DNA of 64,000 nucleotides from Pseudopedobacter alpinus (GCF_042684645.1 NZ_JBHULV010000028.1:124001-188000), one strand, 5' to 3'; positions 1 through 9,743 are shown, counted from the first letter of the stretch. Notes: generated by a model from the sequence alone, not told the origin. Translations and numbers: made by a program.

Positions 1-1595
1 CGCTTGTTGAGCTAAAAAACGACCCCATAAAAGCAATTAAAAATCCTTTAAAATACGCTTCTGTTACTTTTACAGCTTTATCTGCTTTACCTAAAAAAGT
101 AAGCAAAAGAAGTGCGCCCATTGGTTTTGCAAAATGTAAAATTAGTGACATCCCAGCTATTGTAAATTGGCCTATGGACGGTGGCCCATTTGTTACCATG
201 CCACAAGTTTACACCGAAGATAGCGACCAAGCCGGTATAATGAATGCTAATTTGGGAATGTATCGCATTCAGTTAAGCGGTAACGACTATATTTTAAATG
301 AAGAAATTGGTTTGCATTATCAATTACATAGAGGAATTGGAGTGCATCAAACTAAAGCAAATGCAAAAGGCGAAGCTTTAAAAGTGAGTATTTTTGTTGG
401 TGGGCCTCCCTCCCATCCTTTGGCAGCTGTGATGCCCCTGCCCGAAGGTTTATCTGAAATGACTTTTGCAGGTGCTTTAGGCAATCGCAGATTTAGGTAT
501 TTTTATGATGATGAAGGTTTTTGCATTTCTGCCGATGCCGATTTTGTAATTACCGGAACTGTAGAACCGATGCAAAACAAACCCGAAGGACCTTTTGGAG
601 ATCATTTGGGTTATTATAGCTTAACGCATCCTTTCCCTTTGTTAAAAGTGCATAACGTTTACCATAAAAAAGATCCGATTTGGAGTTTTACAGTTGTTGG
701 TAGGCCGCCACAAGAAGATACTAGTTTTGGAGAACTGATTCATGATATTACAGGAGCAGCCATCCCTAAAGAAATACCGGGTTTACATGCTGTAAATGCA
801 GTGGATGCTGCTGGAGTTCATCCGCTTTTATTTGCGATAGGAAGTGAGCGTTATACGCCTTATTTAAAAGGAAGAAAACCTCAAGAAATTATTACCATTG
901 CAAATCATGTATTAGGAAAAAGTCAGCTTAGTTTGGCTAAATATCTATTTATTTGTGCCAAAGAAGATAACCCAAAATTAAATATTTATAACATTAATGA
1001 GTTTATGACTCATATTTTAGAACGATTAGATTTAACCAGAGACTTACATTTTTATACCAAAACCACTATTGATACTTTAGATTATAGCGGTACTGATATA
1101 AATTCTGGTTCTAAAGTTGCCATTACTGTTGCCGGCGATGTGATTAGAGATTTATGGAAAGATGTACCTGCTGGTTTTTCTCTTCCCAATTCTTTTAAAA
1201 ACCACAAAATGGTAATGCCTGGTGTTTTAGCAATTACTGGAAGTAATTTTAAAACCGAAGAACAAACTTTAAATGAAATGGAGGTTTTAAATCAGCATTT
1301 AAAGGATGCTGATTTGGAGGGCTTACCTTTAATTATTTTATGTGATGATGCTGATTTTACAGCTGCAACTATGAACAATTTTGTTTGGGTAACGTTTACC
1401 CGTAGCAATCCTTCTCATGATATTTATGGCATAAACAGTTTTACGCATCACAAACATTGGGGCTGCAAAGGCGCTATGATTATTGATGCCAGAATTAAAC
1501 CTCACCACGCACCTCCCTTGATAATGGATGCAAAAGTGGAAGAAAAAATAGCTGAATTGGGTAAAAAAGGTGGTTCTTTATTTGGGATTATTTAA
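1..1595 (+). CDS. ubiD: UbiD-family decarboxylase, 5' truncated by window edge
   Basis: The reading frame is open from base 3 of the window, so the true start lies upstream and about 530 residues are visible. UbiD-family enzymes use prenylated FMN to remove a carboxyl group from aromatic or unsaturated acids. In Bacteroidota the ~600-residue version is usually annotated as the menaquinone-pathway decarboxylase. The visible part carries the family's PEGPFGDHLGYY segment near the middle, which follows the prFMN-binding core, and the C-terminal RSNPSHDIYG region. The first in-frame ATG (174) would cut away conserved residues and is not the start. The family is clear; the exact substrate is inferred. 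No operon partner is visible downstream, where the next genes run on the minus strand. Confidence 0.85.
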   Translation, partial: LVELKNDPIKAIKNPLKYASVTFTALSALPKKVSKRSAPIGFAKCKISDIPAIVNWPMDGGPFVTMPQVYTEDSDQAGIMNANLGMYRIQLSGNDYILNEEIGLHYQLHRGIGVHQTKANAKGEALKVSIFVGGPPSHPLAAVMPLPEGLSEMTFAGALGNRRFRYFYDDEGFCISADADFVITGTVEPMQNKPEGPFGDHLGYYSLTHPFPLLKVHNVYHKKDPIWSFTVVGRPPQEDTSFGELIHDITGAAIPKEIPGLHAVNAVDAAGVHPLLFAIGSERYTPYLKGRKPQEIITIANHVLGKSQLSLAKYLFICAKEDNPKLNIYNINEFMTHILERLDLTRDLHFYTKTTIDTLDYSGTDINSGSKVAITVAGDVIRDLWKDVPAGFSLPNSFKNHKMVMPGVLAITGSNFKTEEQTLNEMEVLNQHLKDADLEGLPLIILCDDADFTAATMNNFVWVTFTRSNPSHDIYGINSFTHHKHWGCKGAMIIDARIKPHHAPPLIMDAKVEEKIAELGKKGGSLFGII

Positions 1596-1612
1596 TAAAA
1601 ACAATAGCAAGT

Positions 1613-2062
1613 TTAGTTTATCCAAATAAAATCTACCCCAAATTTTATAAAAAGAAAAGCTAAAACATAAACCACTGTAAAAAACAAAAATCTAAAAAAC
1701 TGTTTAAGCTGATAAAATGTATCAACTAAATCTGACTTATGATTTGATATGGAATACTGTTTTAAAGATTTATAAAATTGTTGGGCATTTTTTGAAATAG
1801 CAAAAATAAAAACTAAAGAAACTAACGTAAAAGGACTTTTTAAATAATTATAGAACTCGCTCTTGTCGCCAACAAAATTTTCTAGTATTCCTTTAAAAAG
1901 TATGGAGATTATGAAAAAAAGTAGAAGGAGAAAATTAAAAAGATACCCTAATAAATAAATTGGCTTTAGCCACCTTAATAAACTCCTGATTATTGGTTTT
2001 AAAGTAAGTTCTAAACTAAAATCGTCTGTTTGGTTTTCTGATAAAATACTTTTGTTCTCCAT
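1613..2062 (-). CDS. small membrane protein, paralogue of the neighbouring DUF5362-like gene
   Basis: A 149-residue protein with about three hydrophobic segments: one near residues 35-58, a shorter one near 78-90, and one near 122-146. It has no catalytic motif I recognise. Its last third (an F-x-x-LK-x-x-FRF pattern followed by a membrane helix) lines up with the end of the upstream gene at 2094-2576, so the pair looks like a diverged tandem duplication. The genes are 31 bp apart on the same strand and are probably co-transcribed. Function unknown; probably an inner-membrane protein. Confidence 0.6.
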   Translation of the reverse strand: MENKSILSENQTDDFSLELTLKPIIRSLLRWLKPIYLLGYLFNFLLLLFFIISILFKGILENFVGDKSEFYNYLKSPFTLVSLVFIFAISKNAQQFYKSLKQYSISNHKSDLVDTFYQLKQFFRFLFFTVVYVLAFLFIKFGVDFIWIN

Positions 2063-2093
2063 AAAACTATTTTAATAATCGGAAATACTACGA

Positions 2094-2576
2094 TTAAAGT
2101 ACCGCTGAAAACAACGCTCCAAATACAGAAATAATTAATATCATAGCATAAAATCCAATAAACATAATTGCAATTATGCCTATAAAACGAAATAGCGTTT
2201 TTAACCTTTCGAAAGAATAATTGATAGATTCCTGATCGTTAAATTCGACTGCTTGTTTTGCATAAACAGCAAAATCATATAAATATCTTGACGGAAAGTA
2301 ATAGATTATGGCTACTACAGCATAAGCAAAACCTACAACAGCCGTCGCACTATTAGCGGGTTGACCTAAAGCGGCCAATTTAGTACTCAATGTTTCGCCC
2401 ATAAACATAAAGGCTAATCCAATTATTAATATTAACCCAGATAGTACGAAGCCTACAATACCTACAAATTTTCCCCATTTGGCAATTTCGGCAATGATAT
2501 TTTTAATATGATCATCAAATTTTAAAGGTTTGCTTTGCTCTTCAACTGGTGTTGGTATATTTTGATCTTCTTGCAT
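2094..2576 (-). CDS. DUF5362-like membrane protein
   Basis: A 160-residue protein with a charged, proline-containing N-terminus and three to four hydrophobic helices (around residues 36-58, 78-93 and 128-158). The layout (soluble lead, W-x-KF-x-GIVGF helix, central YYFPSRYLYDFA segment, FERLKTLFRF before the final helix) resembles the DUF5362 family common in Pedobacter and relatives. The family assignment is from memory of its pattern. Function unknown. It is the first gene of a two-gene minus-strand unit with its paralogue at 1613-2062 and is divergent from ychF. Confidence 0.6.
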   Translation of the reverse strand: MQEDQNIPTPVEEQSKPLKFDDHIKNIIAEIAKWGKFVGIVGFVLSGLILIIGLAFMFMGETLSTKLAALGQPANSATAVVGFAYAVVAIIYYFPSRYLYDFAVYAKQAVEFNDQESINYSFERLKTLFRFIGIIAIMFIGFYAMILIISVFGALFSAVL

Positions 2577-2631
2577 ATATTTCTAATCTTAAAAACTATG
2601 CTAATCTAAAAAAATTATACGCATATTCTGT

Positions 2632-2639
2632 TATCTTTG
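2632..2639 (+). promoter_or_regulatory. Bacteroidota -7 promoter element for ychF
   Basis: TATCTTTG matches the TAnnTTTG consensus exactly and lies 73 bp before the ychF start codon. I see no good -33 TTTG at the usual 19-21 bp spacing, so only the -7 element is supported. Confidence 0.5.
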
Positions 2640-2712
2640 CGCCCTGAAAGTTCATTAGTCATTAGTGAATTCTCAAATTGATAAATTTTAAAATCTTCAA
2701 ATCAAAATAAAT

Positions 2713-3813
2713 ATGGCTTTACAGTGTGGAATAGTTGGATTACCAAATGTTGGAAAATCTACCCTGTTTAATTGTTTATCTAATGCAAAAGCACAAGCGG
2801 CAAATTTTCCGTTTTGTACCATAGAACCTAATATTGGTGTTATTTCTGTTCCGGATGATAGATTGACCAAATTAACTGAATTGGTGAAACCAAAAAATGT
2901 GGTACCTAACACCATTGAGATTGTTGATATTGCTGGTTTAGTAAAAGGTGCATCTAAAGGCGAAGGCTTAGGGAATCAATTTTTAGGTAACATTAGAGCT
3001 ACCAATGCAATTATCCATGTTTTAAGATGTTTTGAGGATGATAACGTAATACACGTTGATGGTTCTGTTGACCCAATTAGGGATAAAGAAATTATTGATA
3101 CCGAGTTGCAACTTAAAGATTTAGATACGGTAAGTAAAAGAATCCAAAAGGTTGAAAAAATGGCTAAAACCGGTGGTGATAAAGATGCGAAAAGAACTTT
3201 TGAAGTATTATCTGTTATTAAAACACACTTAGAAACTGGTAAATCTGCTCGTACTGCTGCAATTACTGAAGATGATTTTCTTTTTATTGAAGATTTAAGC
3301 TTGTTAACCATTAAACCTGTATTATACGTTTGTAATGTTGATGAAGCATCTGTAAATACCGGAAACAAATATGTTGATTTAGTTAAAGATGCCGTTAAAG
3401 ATGAAAACGCAGAGGTTTTAATTATATCTGCCAAAATAGAATCGGAAATTGCAGAATTAGAAGATCTTGAAGAGCGTTCTATGTTTTTAGAAGACTTAGG
3501 ATTAAAAGAATCTGGTGTTGCTCAATTAATTAGAGCAGCTTACCGCTTATTAGATTTATATACTTATTTTACTGCTGGTGTACAAGAAGTAAGAGCTTGG
3601 ACAATTACCAAAGGCTTTACCGCCCCACAAGCTGCTGGTGTAATTCACTCAGATTTTGAGAAAGGTTTTATTAGAGCAGAGGTTATAAAATACAACGATT
3701 TTGTAACATTAGGTTCTGAAAATGCTTGTAAAGATGCTGGTAAATTAGGCGTTGAAGGTAAAACTTATGTGGTTGAAGATGGAGACATTATGCACTTTAG
3801 GTTTAATGTTTAA
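2713..3813 (+). CDS. ychF: redox-regulated ATPase YchF (Obg-family P-loop protein)
   Basis: A 366-residue protein, the usual length for this universally conserved Obg-family P-loop NTPase, which hydrolyses ATP rather than GTP and associates with ribosomes. The N-terminus begins ALQCGIVGLPNVGKSTLFN, with the P-loop at about residues 8-15. The switch segment EIVDIAGLVKGASKGEGLGN follows at about 68-87. A coiled-coil insert lies in the middle, and the C-terminal TGS-like domain contains the TKGFTAPQAAGVIHSDFEKGFIRAEV stretch. The ATG at 2713 starts exactly at the family's conserved N-terminus. It is a single-gene unit followed by a tRNA gene. Confidence 0.97.
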   Translation: MALQCGIVGLPNVGKSTLFNCLSNAKAQAANFPFCTIEPNIGVISVPDDRLTKLTELVKPKNVVPNTIEIVDIAGLVKGASKGEGLGNQFLGNIRATNAIIHVLRCFEDDNVIHVDGSVDPIRDKEIIDTELQLKDLDTVSKRIQKVEKMAKTGGDKDAKRTFEVLSVIKTHLETGKSARTAAITEDDFLFIEDLSLLTIKPVLYVCNVDEASVNTGNKYVDLVKDAVKDENAEVLIISAKIESEIAELEDLEERSMFLEDLGLKESGVAQLIRAAYRLLDLYTYFTAGVQEVRAWTITKGFTAPQAAGVIHSDFEKGFIRAEVIKYNDFVTLGSENACKDAGKLGVEGKTYVVEDGDIMHFRFNV

Positions 3814-3895
3814 ATTTTTGAATTTTGAATGAGTGAGTTTTGAATGATTGAATTTTGAACTTTTATTGTTTCACTCAACAAATTTAAAATATATT

Positions 3896-3967
3896 GCATC
3901 CGTAGTTTAATGGATAGAATGTAAGATTCCGGTTCTTACGGTACAGGTTCGATTCCTGTCGGGTGCA
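3896..3967 (+). tRNA. tRNA-Arg (anticodon CCG)
   Basis: A 72-nt cloverleaf. The acceptor strand GCATCCG pairs with CGGGTGC (one T-G wobble), followed by discriminator A. The T arm contains GGTTCGATTCC. The anticodon stem TAAGA/TCTTA encloses loop TTCCGGT, giving anticodon CCG, which reads CGG (Arg). The 3' CCA is not encoded, as is common in this phylum. Confidence 0.93.
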
Positions 3968-4040
3968 CAAATAAATAATTCTGATAATTATCATTATTTT
4001 TTGAGCAAAAATTTTGCAAATTGCTTAAAATATTGTCAAA

Positions 4041-5391
4041 TTGATAAAAGGAAGATTCATATCTGCTAAATTTATATTCAAAGTAATTTTTACTTTAAGT
4101 ATATCATTCCTTCTTTTAAATTCATGCAAAAATAAAACTGAAAAATATTTAGAAAAGGATAAATATTTTAATGATATAATCCACCAAACAATAATTTATA
4201 ATGCTAAATATGGGAGCAAAAAAAACTATGCTCAATTAGATTCAATAAAAATAAATGACCCAAATATAAATCCTCTTTTTGATTTTTATTATTACAGATT
4301 TTTTGCGAGTGAATATTTAGCATTAGGTAAGTTAGATTCTTCTAAATATTATGCTAGAAAATTAATACCCGTATTAAATAACTTAGGGTCAACAGAAAGT
4401 TTACCTACACAATATTCACTGGCATATTTTACACTTTCTGATATCTCTTATGCCAAAAAAGAATACCTTGAAGCTTATAAATATCTTTATTTAGCCAAAA
4501 ATATTTCTAGGGCTAATAATATATCTTTTCGTGAATATAATTACAGAATTGGGATGATTTTATATAATCAGGAAAATTATATTTTAGCCGCCAGAAGTTT
4601 TAAAAGGTCTATTTCGTTTGACGTTAAGGATGATGTTTTCGAAAAGCTTTACAGGCATCAAGAAATTTTATCAAATATTGGGTTAAGTTATTATAAAGCT
4701 AATCAATTAGACTCGGCAGAATATTGGCATCAAAATGCTTTGAAATTTATAGATAATTTTAAATCATCAGAATATGATAAATCTTTAACAAGAGGCTGCA
4801 AAGGCGTTATTATTGGCAACCTAGGTCAGGTTTTTGCTAAAAAAGGGGATTATCCAAAAGCCATAGCTTTGCTTAAAAAGAGTATATCAATAAATGATAA
4901 ATCTCAAGATTTAGCACACGATGCTTTTTTACAAAAAATACATTTAGCTAGAATTTATTTAACGCTTAGTAATTTTAAAGAGTTAGATTTGATATTAGCA
5001 GACACAGAAAATTACCTTAGAAAAAATCCTGCTTTAAAACCAGAATCAGATCTATTAAAAATAAAAGCAGACTATTCAATTAAAAAAGAAGACTTTAAGA
5101 CGGCTCTAAGTCTTATCAAAAAAGCTGAAAATTTAAAATTTAAACACAACCAACAAGAGGGGAATTTTAATCAAATCAACCTTGTTGAGCAGTTACAAAT
5201 TCTTGAGAAGGAAACTAAACTTGAACTTTTAAAGAAACAAAATGAAGTTAAAAGCATATACCTTATTGGAACAATAATTTTAACGCTGCTTAGTTTCGTT
5301 ATTTTAATACTCATTTATAACTATTGGTCAAAATCAAAAAAAACGGTTAAAACCTTAAACACTTTAAATAAAAAAATTAAAGAACAAAGTA
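4041..5391 (+). pseudogene. N-terminal half of a split TPR sensor histidine kinase
   Basis: About 450 residues: a lipoprotein-like signal (LLLNSC at about residues 24-29), tetratricopeptide-type helical repeats from about 90 to 350, a coiled region, one membrane helix (about 405-427) and the start of a cytoplasmic coiled coil (TLNKKIKEQ). In Bacteroidota this layout always leads into a HisKA-HATPase kinase, but here the frame runs at about 5385-5391 into the antisense of a different gene and stops at 5462. The missing kinase half is at 6943-7635 on the opposite strand, in frame. The only available start is TTG at 4041. The break is explained by inversion of about 5386-7635. The last 24 or so residues of the open frame are not native sequence. 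Confidence 0.8.
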
Positions 5392-5508
5392 TGGTAAGTT
5401 TACACCACCTTTTAAACCCAAACGAGTTGTTGAAGATGAACCAGATGTTTGTGCAAATGTAGCTCCACCAAATACCAAGGCTGCTGCTACTAATAATATT
5501 TTTTTCAT
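5389..5508 (-). pseudogene. N-terminal fragment of a split outer-membrane beta-barrel protein
   Basis: Reading minus from ATG at 5508 gives 40 codons: a clear signal peptide (MKKILLVAAALVFGG...TFAQ) and then RLGLKGGVNLPY, the characteristic first strand of the porin-like beta-barrel family (GxKGGVN). The frame is cut at the inversion breakpoint and continues into antisense kinase sequence. The rest of the barrel lies at 7631-8167 on the plus strand, in a frame that joins directly. Too short to be useful alone, it carries the native start of the disrupted gene. Confidence 0.8.
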
Positions 5509-5748
5509 AATCTTAATTTTAAAATTTATTTATTTTGCTAGCCATTAACCAATGAGCAGACCAAAGCACAAATTTTTATAGATTTATGTAATAATGCCTT
5601 GTTTTGCAGAGAATTATAAATGTTATTTACAATAGGTTTTTTGCGTACTATTTATCGGAATTTGTACTTAAATATATACAAAGTGGGTTTATTTAAGATT
5701 TAGAACACCAAATTTATGTCTTTTAAAGATTGTAAGATTCGTGATTTT

Positions 5749-6804
5749 TTAATCTTCAACTTTTTGATTTGCTTTTTCAACTGCTTCATCTAAAACATCA
5801 GGAGCTGGAGTATCTTTTAATTGTTTTTGTTTTAGTTGAGGATGATAAATTAAGTGTGTGAAAATAGGATAATGGTCAGAACCATTAAATTTTAATCTTT
5901 CCATCTTAATAAATCCAAAATCAGCAGAACAAAAAATATAATCTAATGGGAAACGTAAAAACCAATGATGGGCAGAAAAAGTACTATAAAACCCTCTTCC
6001 TTTTCTTACATCAAGTAATCCACTTGTTTTGGTAAATAAAGATGTTGTACTGCTCCATGCAACGTCATTCAAATCGCCCATAACAATACAAGGTTGGTTA
6101 CTATCTTTAACCATTAAGGCTACTTTGGCTAATTCTTTATCTTTAGCTGTTGATGTTAATTCTTCACCGGGCACTGGAGGTTCTGGGTGTAGGCCCCAAA
6201 GTTTTACTTCTGTATTGTCTTTTAAAACAACTTTACAATAAATAGAAGGGACGTCGTTTTTTACTAAAAAGTTTATCTCTTTATCTCTAATTTCTAATTT
6301 GCTGTAAAACAGCATTCCATAAGTATTATCTTGAGGCACTTCAATATGGTAAGGAAACTCTTCTTTTAAAGATTTTACTTTATCCATCCAAATATGGTCA
6401 GTCTCTAAAAGTAAAACAACATCTGGTTTGTAGGTTGCTATTTGATTTAGGAGAATATCATAAGTGGTGTTATCCTGTAACACGTTAGCATTAATAATTT
6501 TCAATTCTCTTTGGCTATTGGTACTTTTAACATCCTTAACTTCCTTTTTTGTTAAAACAGTGTAAGGCACAATTTTTATGGTGAGGTATAAAAAACAAAT
6601 GATGTTTAAGATTATGGCAACAATATCAATTTTGTTAAAAAAGGAAAAATAGATACCCCACAAAACAATTAATAATAGGCATAATAAGAAATTTTGAAAT
6701 CGAGAATATTCTAAAGACCTAAATATCCAAAAATCACTTTTAACTAAAGGTAAAACAACAAAAAGAGTGCAGAAGTAGGATAAAATACTTAGGGTTATAA
6801 ACAT
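5749..6804 (-). CDS. membrane-anchored endonuclease/exonuclease/phosphatase-family protein
   Basis: A 351-residue protein. Three hydrophobic helices occupy about the first 85 residues and anchor the enzyme. An EEP (DNase I-like) fold follows, with LKIINANVLQ at the domain start, the metal-binding Glu in LLLETD, GDLNDVAWS and the terminal GSDHYPIF with its catalytic His. Family members cleave phosphodiester or phosphate bonds in nucleic acids or lipids; the substrate here cannot be told. The whole gene lies inside the 2.25-kb inverted segment and is intact. Before the inversion it would have followed the histidine kinase in the same direction. The C-terminal tail (after about residue 320) is charged and low complexity. 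Confidence 0.85.
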   Translation of the reverse strand: MFITLSILSYFCTLFVVLPLVKSDFWIFRSLEYSRFQNFLLCLLLIVLWGIYFSFFNKIDIVAIILNIICFLYLTIKIVPYTVLTKKEVKDVKSTNSQRELKIINANVLQDNTTYDILLNQIATYKPDVVLLLETDHIWMDKVKSLKEEFPYHIEVPQDNTYGMLFYSKLEIRDKEINFLVKNDVPSIYCKVVLKDNTEVKLWGLHPEPPVPGEELTSTAKDKELAKVALMVKDSNQPCIVMGDLNDVAWSSTTSLFTKTSGLLDVRKGRGFYSTFSAHHWFLRFPLDYIFCSADFGFIKMERLKFNGSDHYPIFTHLIYHPQLKQKQLKDTPAPDVLDEAVEKANQKVED

Positions 6805-6942
6805 ATTAAAACAATTGATACAAACAAATGTAGCTTTAAATTATTAAAAGCAAATAGATTTGGATTTTTTGAATAATCAAAAATTTAATTGTTGTTATGT
6901 GAATAAAGTTTTTTAACCATCAAGAGTTAACTCTAAACATAA

Positions 6943-7635
6943 TCACAGTAAATGGATAGGTAATTTGATGAAAAAACTAGAACCAGATTCATCGCTTTCA
7001 AACCAAATTTCACCGCCATGCTCATCAATAATTCTTTTACAAATATCAAGTCCCATTCCAAAAGATTTTTCCCCTAATGTGCCTTCTTGTTTACTTTTAG
7101 TTAAGTCTGTTATTGATTTTTTTGTTGATTTTATACCAATACCTTGATCTTCTATTATAATAATAGCGAAACCATTTTCTGTTTTTAGGTCAATTTCAAT
7201 AGTTGTGTTACTATTACTAAACTTACTTGCATTAGTTACTAAATTGGTAAAAACTCTTAAAATTTGTTCTCTATTAACATCAACTTTAACATCTGTTTTA
7301 AGCAAGTTTAAATTTAGTTTTTGTTGCTTCTCTTCTGTTTTGAACTTAAGCAATTCAAATGCTTGGGTAGTTATTTTATTTAAACTTAAAGATTTTTTTA
7401 AAGAGGTATAATTTTGCTGGATATGATTTTCTAATATTTCACTGATAAGAGTAAGCGCATCAGTAGCAGCAGTTTCTGTCATGCTTATCATTTTACGATT
7501 TTCTGTGCTAATATCGTATTCTAGCAGTAATAGCTTTGATATTGAGATAATTGAACCTATAGGATTTCTCAGATCATGAGCCACAATTTTAATCAATTTA
7601 TCTTTTTCTGAGTTTTTTAATCTAAGCTCAAAGTA
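6943..7635 (-). pseudogene. C-terminal (kinase) half of the split sensor histidine kinase
   Basis: About 230 residues with a complete kinase core: the H-box IVAHDLRNPIGS with the phospho-accepting His, N-box NLVTNASKFSNSN, G1 box EDQGIGI, G2-like region GMGLDICKRII and the end EIWFES...FFIKLPI. The frame upstream of about 7635 is antisense of the beta-barrel gene, so the ATG at 7683 is an accident of the junction. Joined to the TPR half (4041-5391) it would give a kinase of about 680 residues. No native promoter or start remains, so expression is doubtful unless the segment flips back. Confidence 0.8.
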
Positions 7636-8167
7636 CAAGTATGTTAATGATGACCAAGGCACATCTAACGAAACTGAGACCACTACAAACTTTAATTTAA
7701 CTGGTTATGCAGATATTCCAATGTCCGCTATGTTCTCTATTCAACCAGGTATTTCTTTACAAGGTAAAGGAGCTAAATATTTTGATAATGGAACAACGCA
7801 ATTTGAAGACAATGTTTTAGCAATTGAAATACCAGTTAATTTATTAGCAAACATTCCAGTTGGGCCAGGTAAGTTTTATTTAGGTGGTGGACCGTATGCT
7901 GGCTTTAATGTTGCAGGACAAAGAAAAGTTACCTCTGGAAATAATACTTCTGAATCTGATTTGACTTTTGGTAATGATGCAGGAGATAATATTAAATCAA
8001 CAGATTTTGGTGTTAACTTTTTAGCCGGTTATCAATTGAGTTCAGGATTAAACTTTGGAGCAGGTTATGGTTTAGGATTAACTAATTTACGTCCTAACAG
8101 CAATAGCGGAACAAACGTTGAACAAAACAACAGAGTTTTATCTTTCACTGTAGGTTTTGCCTTTTAA
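7631..8167 (+). pseudogene. C-terminal part of the split outer-membrane beta-barrel protein
   Basis: The in-frame sequence from 7631 runs KYKYVND...TNFNLTGYADIPMSAMFSIQPGISLQGKG and ends in alternating aromatic and hydrophobic beta-strands with terminal Phe (VGFAF), the outer-membrane insertion signal. It has no signal peptide of its own; the signal and first strand lie inverted at 5389-5508. The sum (40 + 178 codons) is about 218 residues, typical for this outer-membrane beta-barrel family. A good terminator follows at 8192. The internal ATG at 7721 is not a believable start because it begins inside a barrel strand. Confidence 0.8.
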
Positions 8168-8191
8168 TTTTAAAAATTAAAAATACAATGG

Positions 8192-8224
8192 AGCTGTCTT
8201 AAGAAATTAAGGCAGCTTTTTTTT
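8192..8224 (+). terminator. rho-independent terminator after the beta-barrel gene
   Basis: Stem AGCTGTCTTAA / TTAAGGCAGCT with a short loop, followed by eight T. It sits 25 bp after the stop codon. Confidence 0.8.
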
Positions 8225-8285
8225 ACCTAAATTTTTATAAAAAATACTTTTCTTTAAAATAAGACTCAACAAAAATTTAAGAAAG

Positions 8286-8456
8286 TTGACAGAAATTCAA
8301 ATAACAAACAGGAAGAATTGGCTCTCATCAATAAACGGCTGTTTAGAAATTGAAAGTAGCACAGGAAAGGGCACTTTAATTAAATATATATTTCTGTATA
8401 AACGAAAAAAGGCTGGAATAAATCCCAGCCTTTTTAAAATCTCTAAAAAGAAATAA
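8286..8456 (+). pseudogene. remnant of a sensor histidine kinase C-terminus
   Basis: A 56-codon frame from a TTG. Its centre reads INGCLEIESSTGKGTLI, which matches the last part of NarL/DesK-type sensor kinase ATPase domains (NGxLEIxSxxGxGT). Nothing upstream encodes the rest of a kinase in this frame, and the 3' end runs into the sucD terminator, so it looks like a decayed leftover. The resemblance is short and could be checked by protein search. Confidence 0.4.
8405..8436 (-). terminator. terminator of sucD
   Basis: Stem AAAGGCTGG / CCAGCCTTT with A/T tracts on both sides. It lies 23 bp past the sucD stop codon on the minus strand. Confidence 0.8.
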
Positions 8457-8458
8457 AA

Positions 8459-9331
8459 CTATTTTTTCAGCAGTTTTGCCATTGCAGCTCCAATTTCGGC
8501 AGGAGATTCTACAACAGTAATTCCGCATTCTCTCATGATTTTCATTTTAGCAGCAGCAGTATCATCTGCGCCACCAACAATAGCACCAGCATGACCCATT
8601 TTACGTCCCGCAGGCGCAGTTTGTCCAGCAATAAAACCAACTACTGGCTTAGTGCCATTTTCTTTAATCCACATAGCAGCTTCTGCTTCCATGCTACCAC
8701 CAATCTCACCAATCATTACAATACCGTGAGTTTCTGGGTCATTCATTAACAATTCCACAGCTTCTTTAGTTGGTGTGCCAATAATTGGATCGCCACCAAT
8801 ACCAATTGCAGTAGTAATACCTAAACCAGCTTTCACAACTTGGTCAACAGCTTCGTAAGTTAAAGTTCCTGATTTAGAAACAATACCAACATTACCCTTT
8901 TTGAAAATAAAACCTGGCATAATACCAATTTTAGCTTCATCTGCAGTAATAATACCTGGGCAGTTAGGACCAATTAAACGGCAATCTCTACCAGAAATAT
9001 ATTCTTTAACCTGTATCATGTCTTTTGTTGGAATACCTTCGGTAATACAAACAATAACTTTAATACCAGCTTCTGCTGCTTCCATAATAGCATCTGCTGC
9101 AAAAGCGGGAGGTACAAAAATAATGGAAACATCTGCTCCGGTTTTAGTAACTGCATCTAATACAGTGTTAAAAACTGGTTTGTCTAAATGGGTTTGACCA
9201 CCTTTTCCTGGCGTTACACCACCTACAACATTGGTTCCGTACTCGATCATTTGGGTAGCATGGTAAGTACCCTCATTTCCGGTGAAACCTTGAACAATAA
9301 CTTTTGAATCTTTATTTACAAGTACACTCAT
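8459..9331 (-). CDS. sucD: succinyl-CoA synthetase (ligase) alpha subunit
   Basis: A 290-residue protein of standard length. With SucB it converts succinyl-CoA, NDP and phosphate to succinate, CoA and NTP in the TCA cycle. Visible marks are the CoA-binding N-terminus (VQGFTGNEGTYH), the GPNCPGII loop, VSKSGTLTYE, and the phospho-histidine motif GHAGAIVGG near residue 245. The sucB partner is not next to it; the upstream neighbour is an intergenic repeat region. It is a single-gene unit with its own clear promoter (9351-9381) and terminator. Confidence 0.97.
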   Translation of the reverse strand: MSVLVNKDSKVIVQGFTGNEGTYHATQMIEYGTNVVGGVTPGKGGQTHLDKPVFNTVLDAVTKTGADVSIIFVPPAFAADAIMEAAEAGIKVIVCITEGIPTKDMIQVKEYISGRDCRLIGPNCPGIITADEAKIGIMPGFIFKKGNVGIVSKSGTLTYEAVDQVVKAGLGITTAIGIGGDPIIGTPTKEAVELLMNDPETHGIVMIGEIGGSMEAEAAMWIKENGTKPVVGFIAGQTAPAGRKMGHAGAIVGGADDTAAAKMKIMRECGITVVESPAEIGAAMAKLLKK

Positions 9332-9350
9332 GGTTAAATTTTATGTATGG

Positions 9351-9381
9351 CAAAGCTAACAGAATCAACAAGAATGTCAAA
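9351..9381 (-). promoter_or_regulatory. Bacteroidota sigma-factor promoter of sucD
   Basis: On the minus strand, TTTG (9381-9378), 19 bp, then TAGCTTTG (9358-9351). This fits the phylum consensus TTTG-N19-TAnnTTTG fully, 20 bp before the sucD start codon. It is the clearest promoter in the window and supports the taxonomic call. Confidence 0.85.
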
Positions 9382-9733
<352 letters not shown>

Positions 9734-9743
9734 AAACTAAAAA

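Noticed and set aside
2976..3434. 152-codon minus-strand frame in ychF
   Set aside because: Shadow of ychF on the other strand; the ychF protein is fully conserved.
5385..7635. CAAAGTA at both inversion junctions as an invertase site
   Set aside because: Both copies have the same orientation on the plus strand and are only 7 bp. A site-specific invertase needs inverted sites, and no invertase gene is near. Kept only as possible microhomology.
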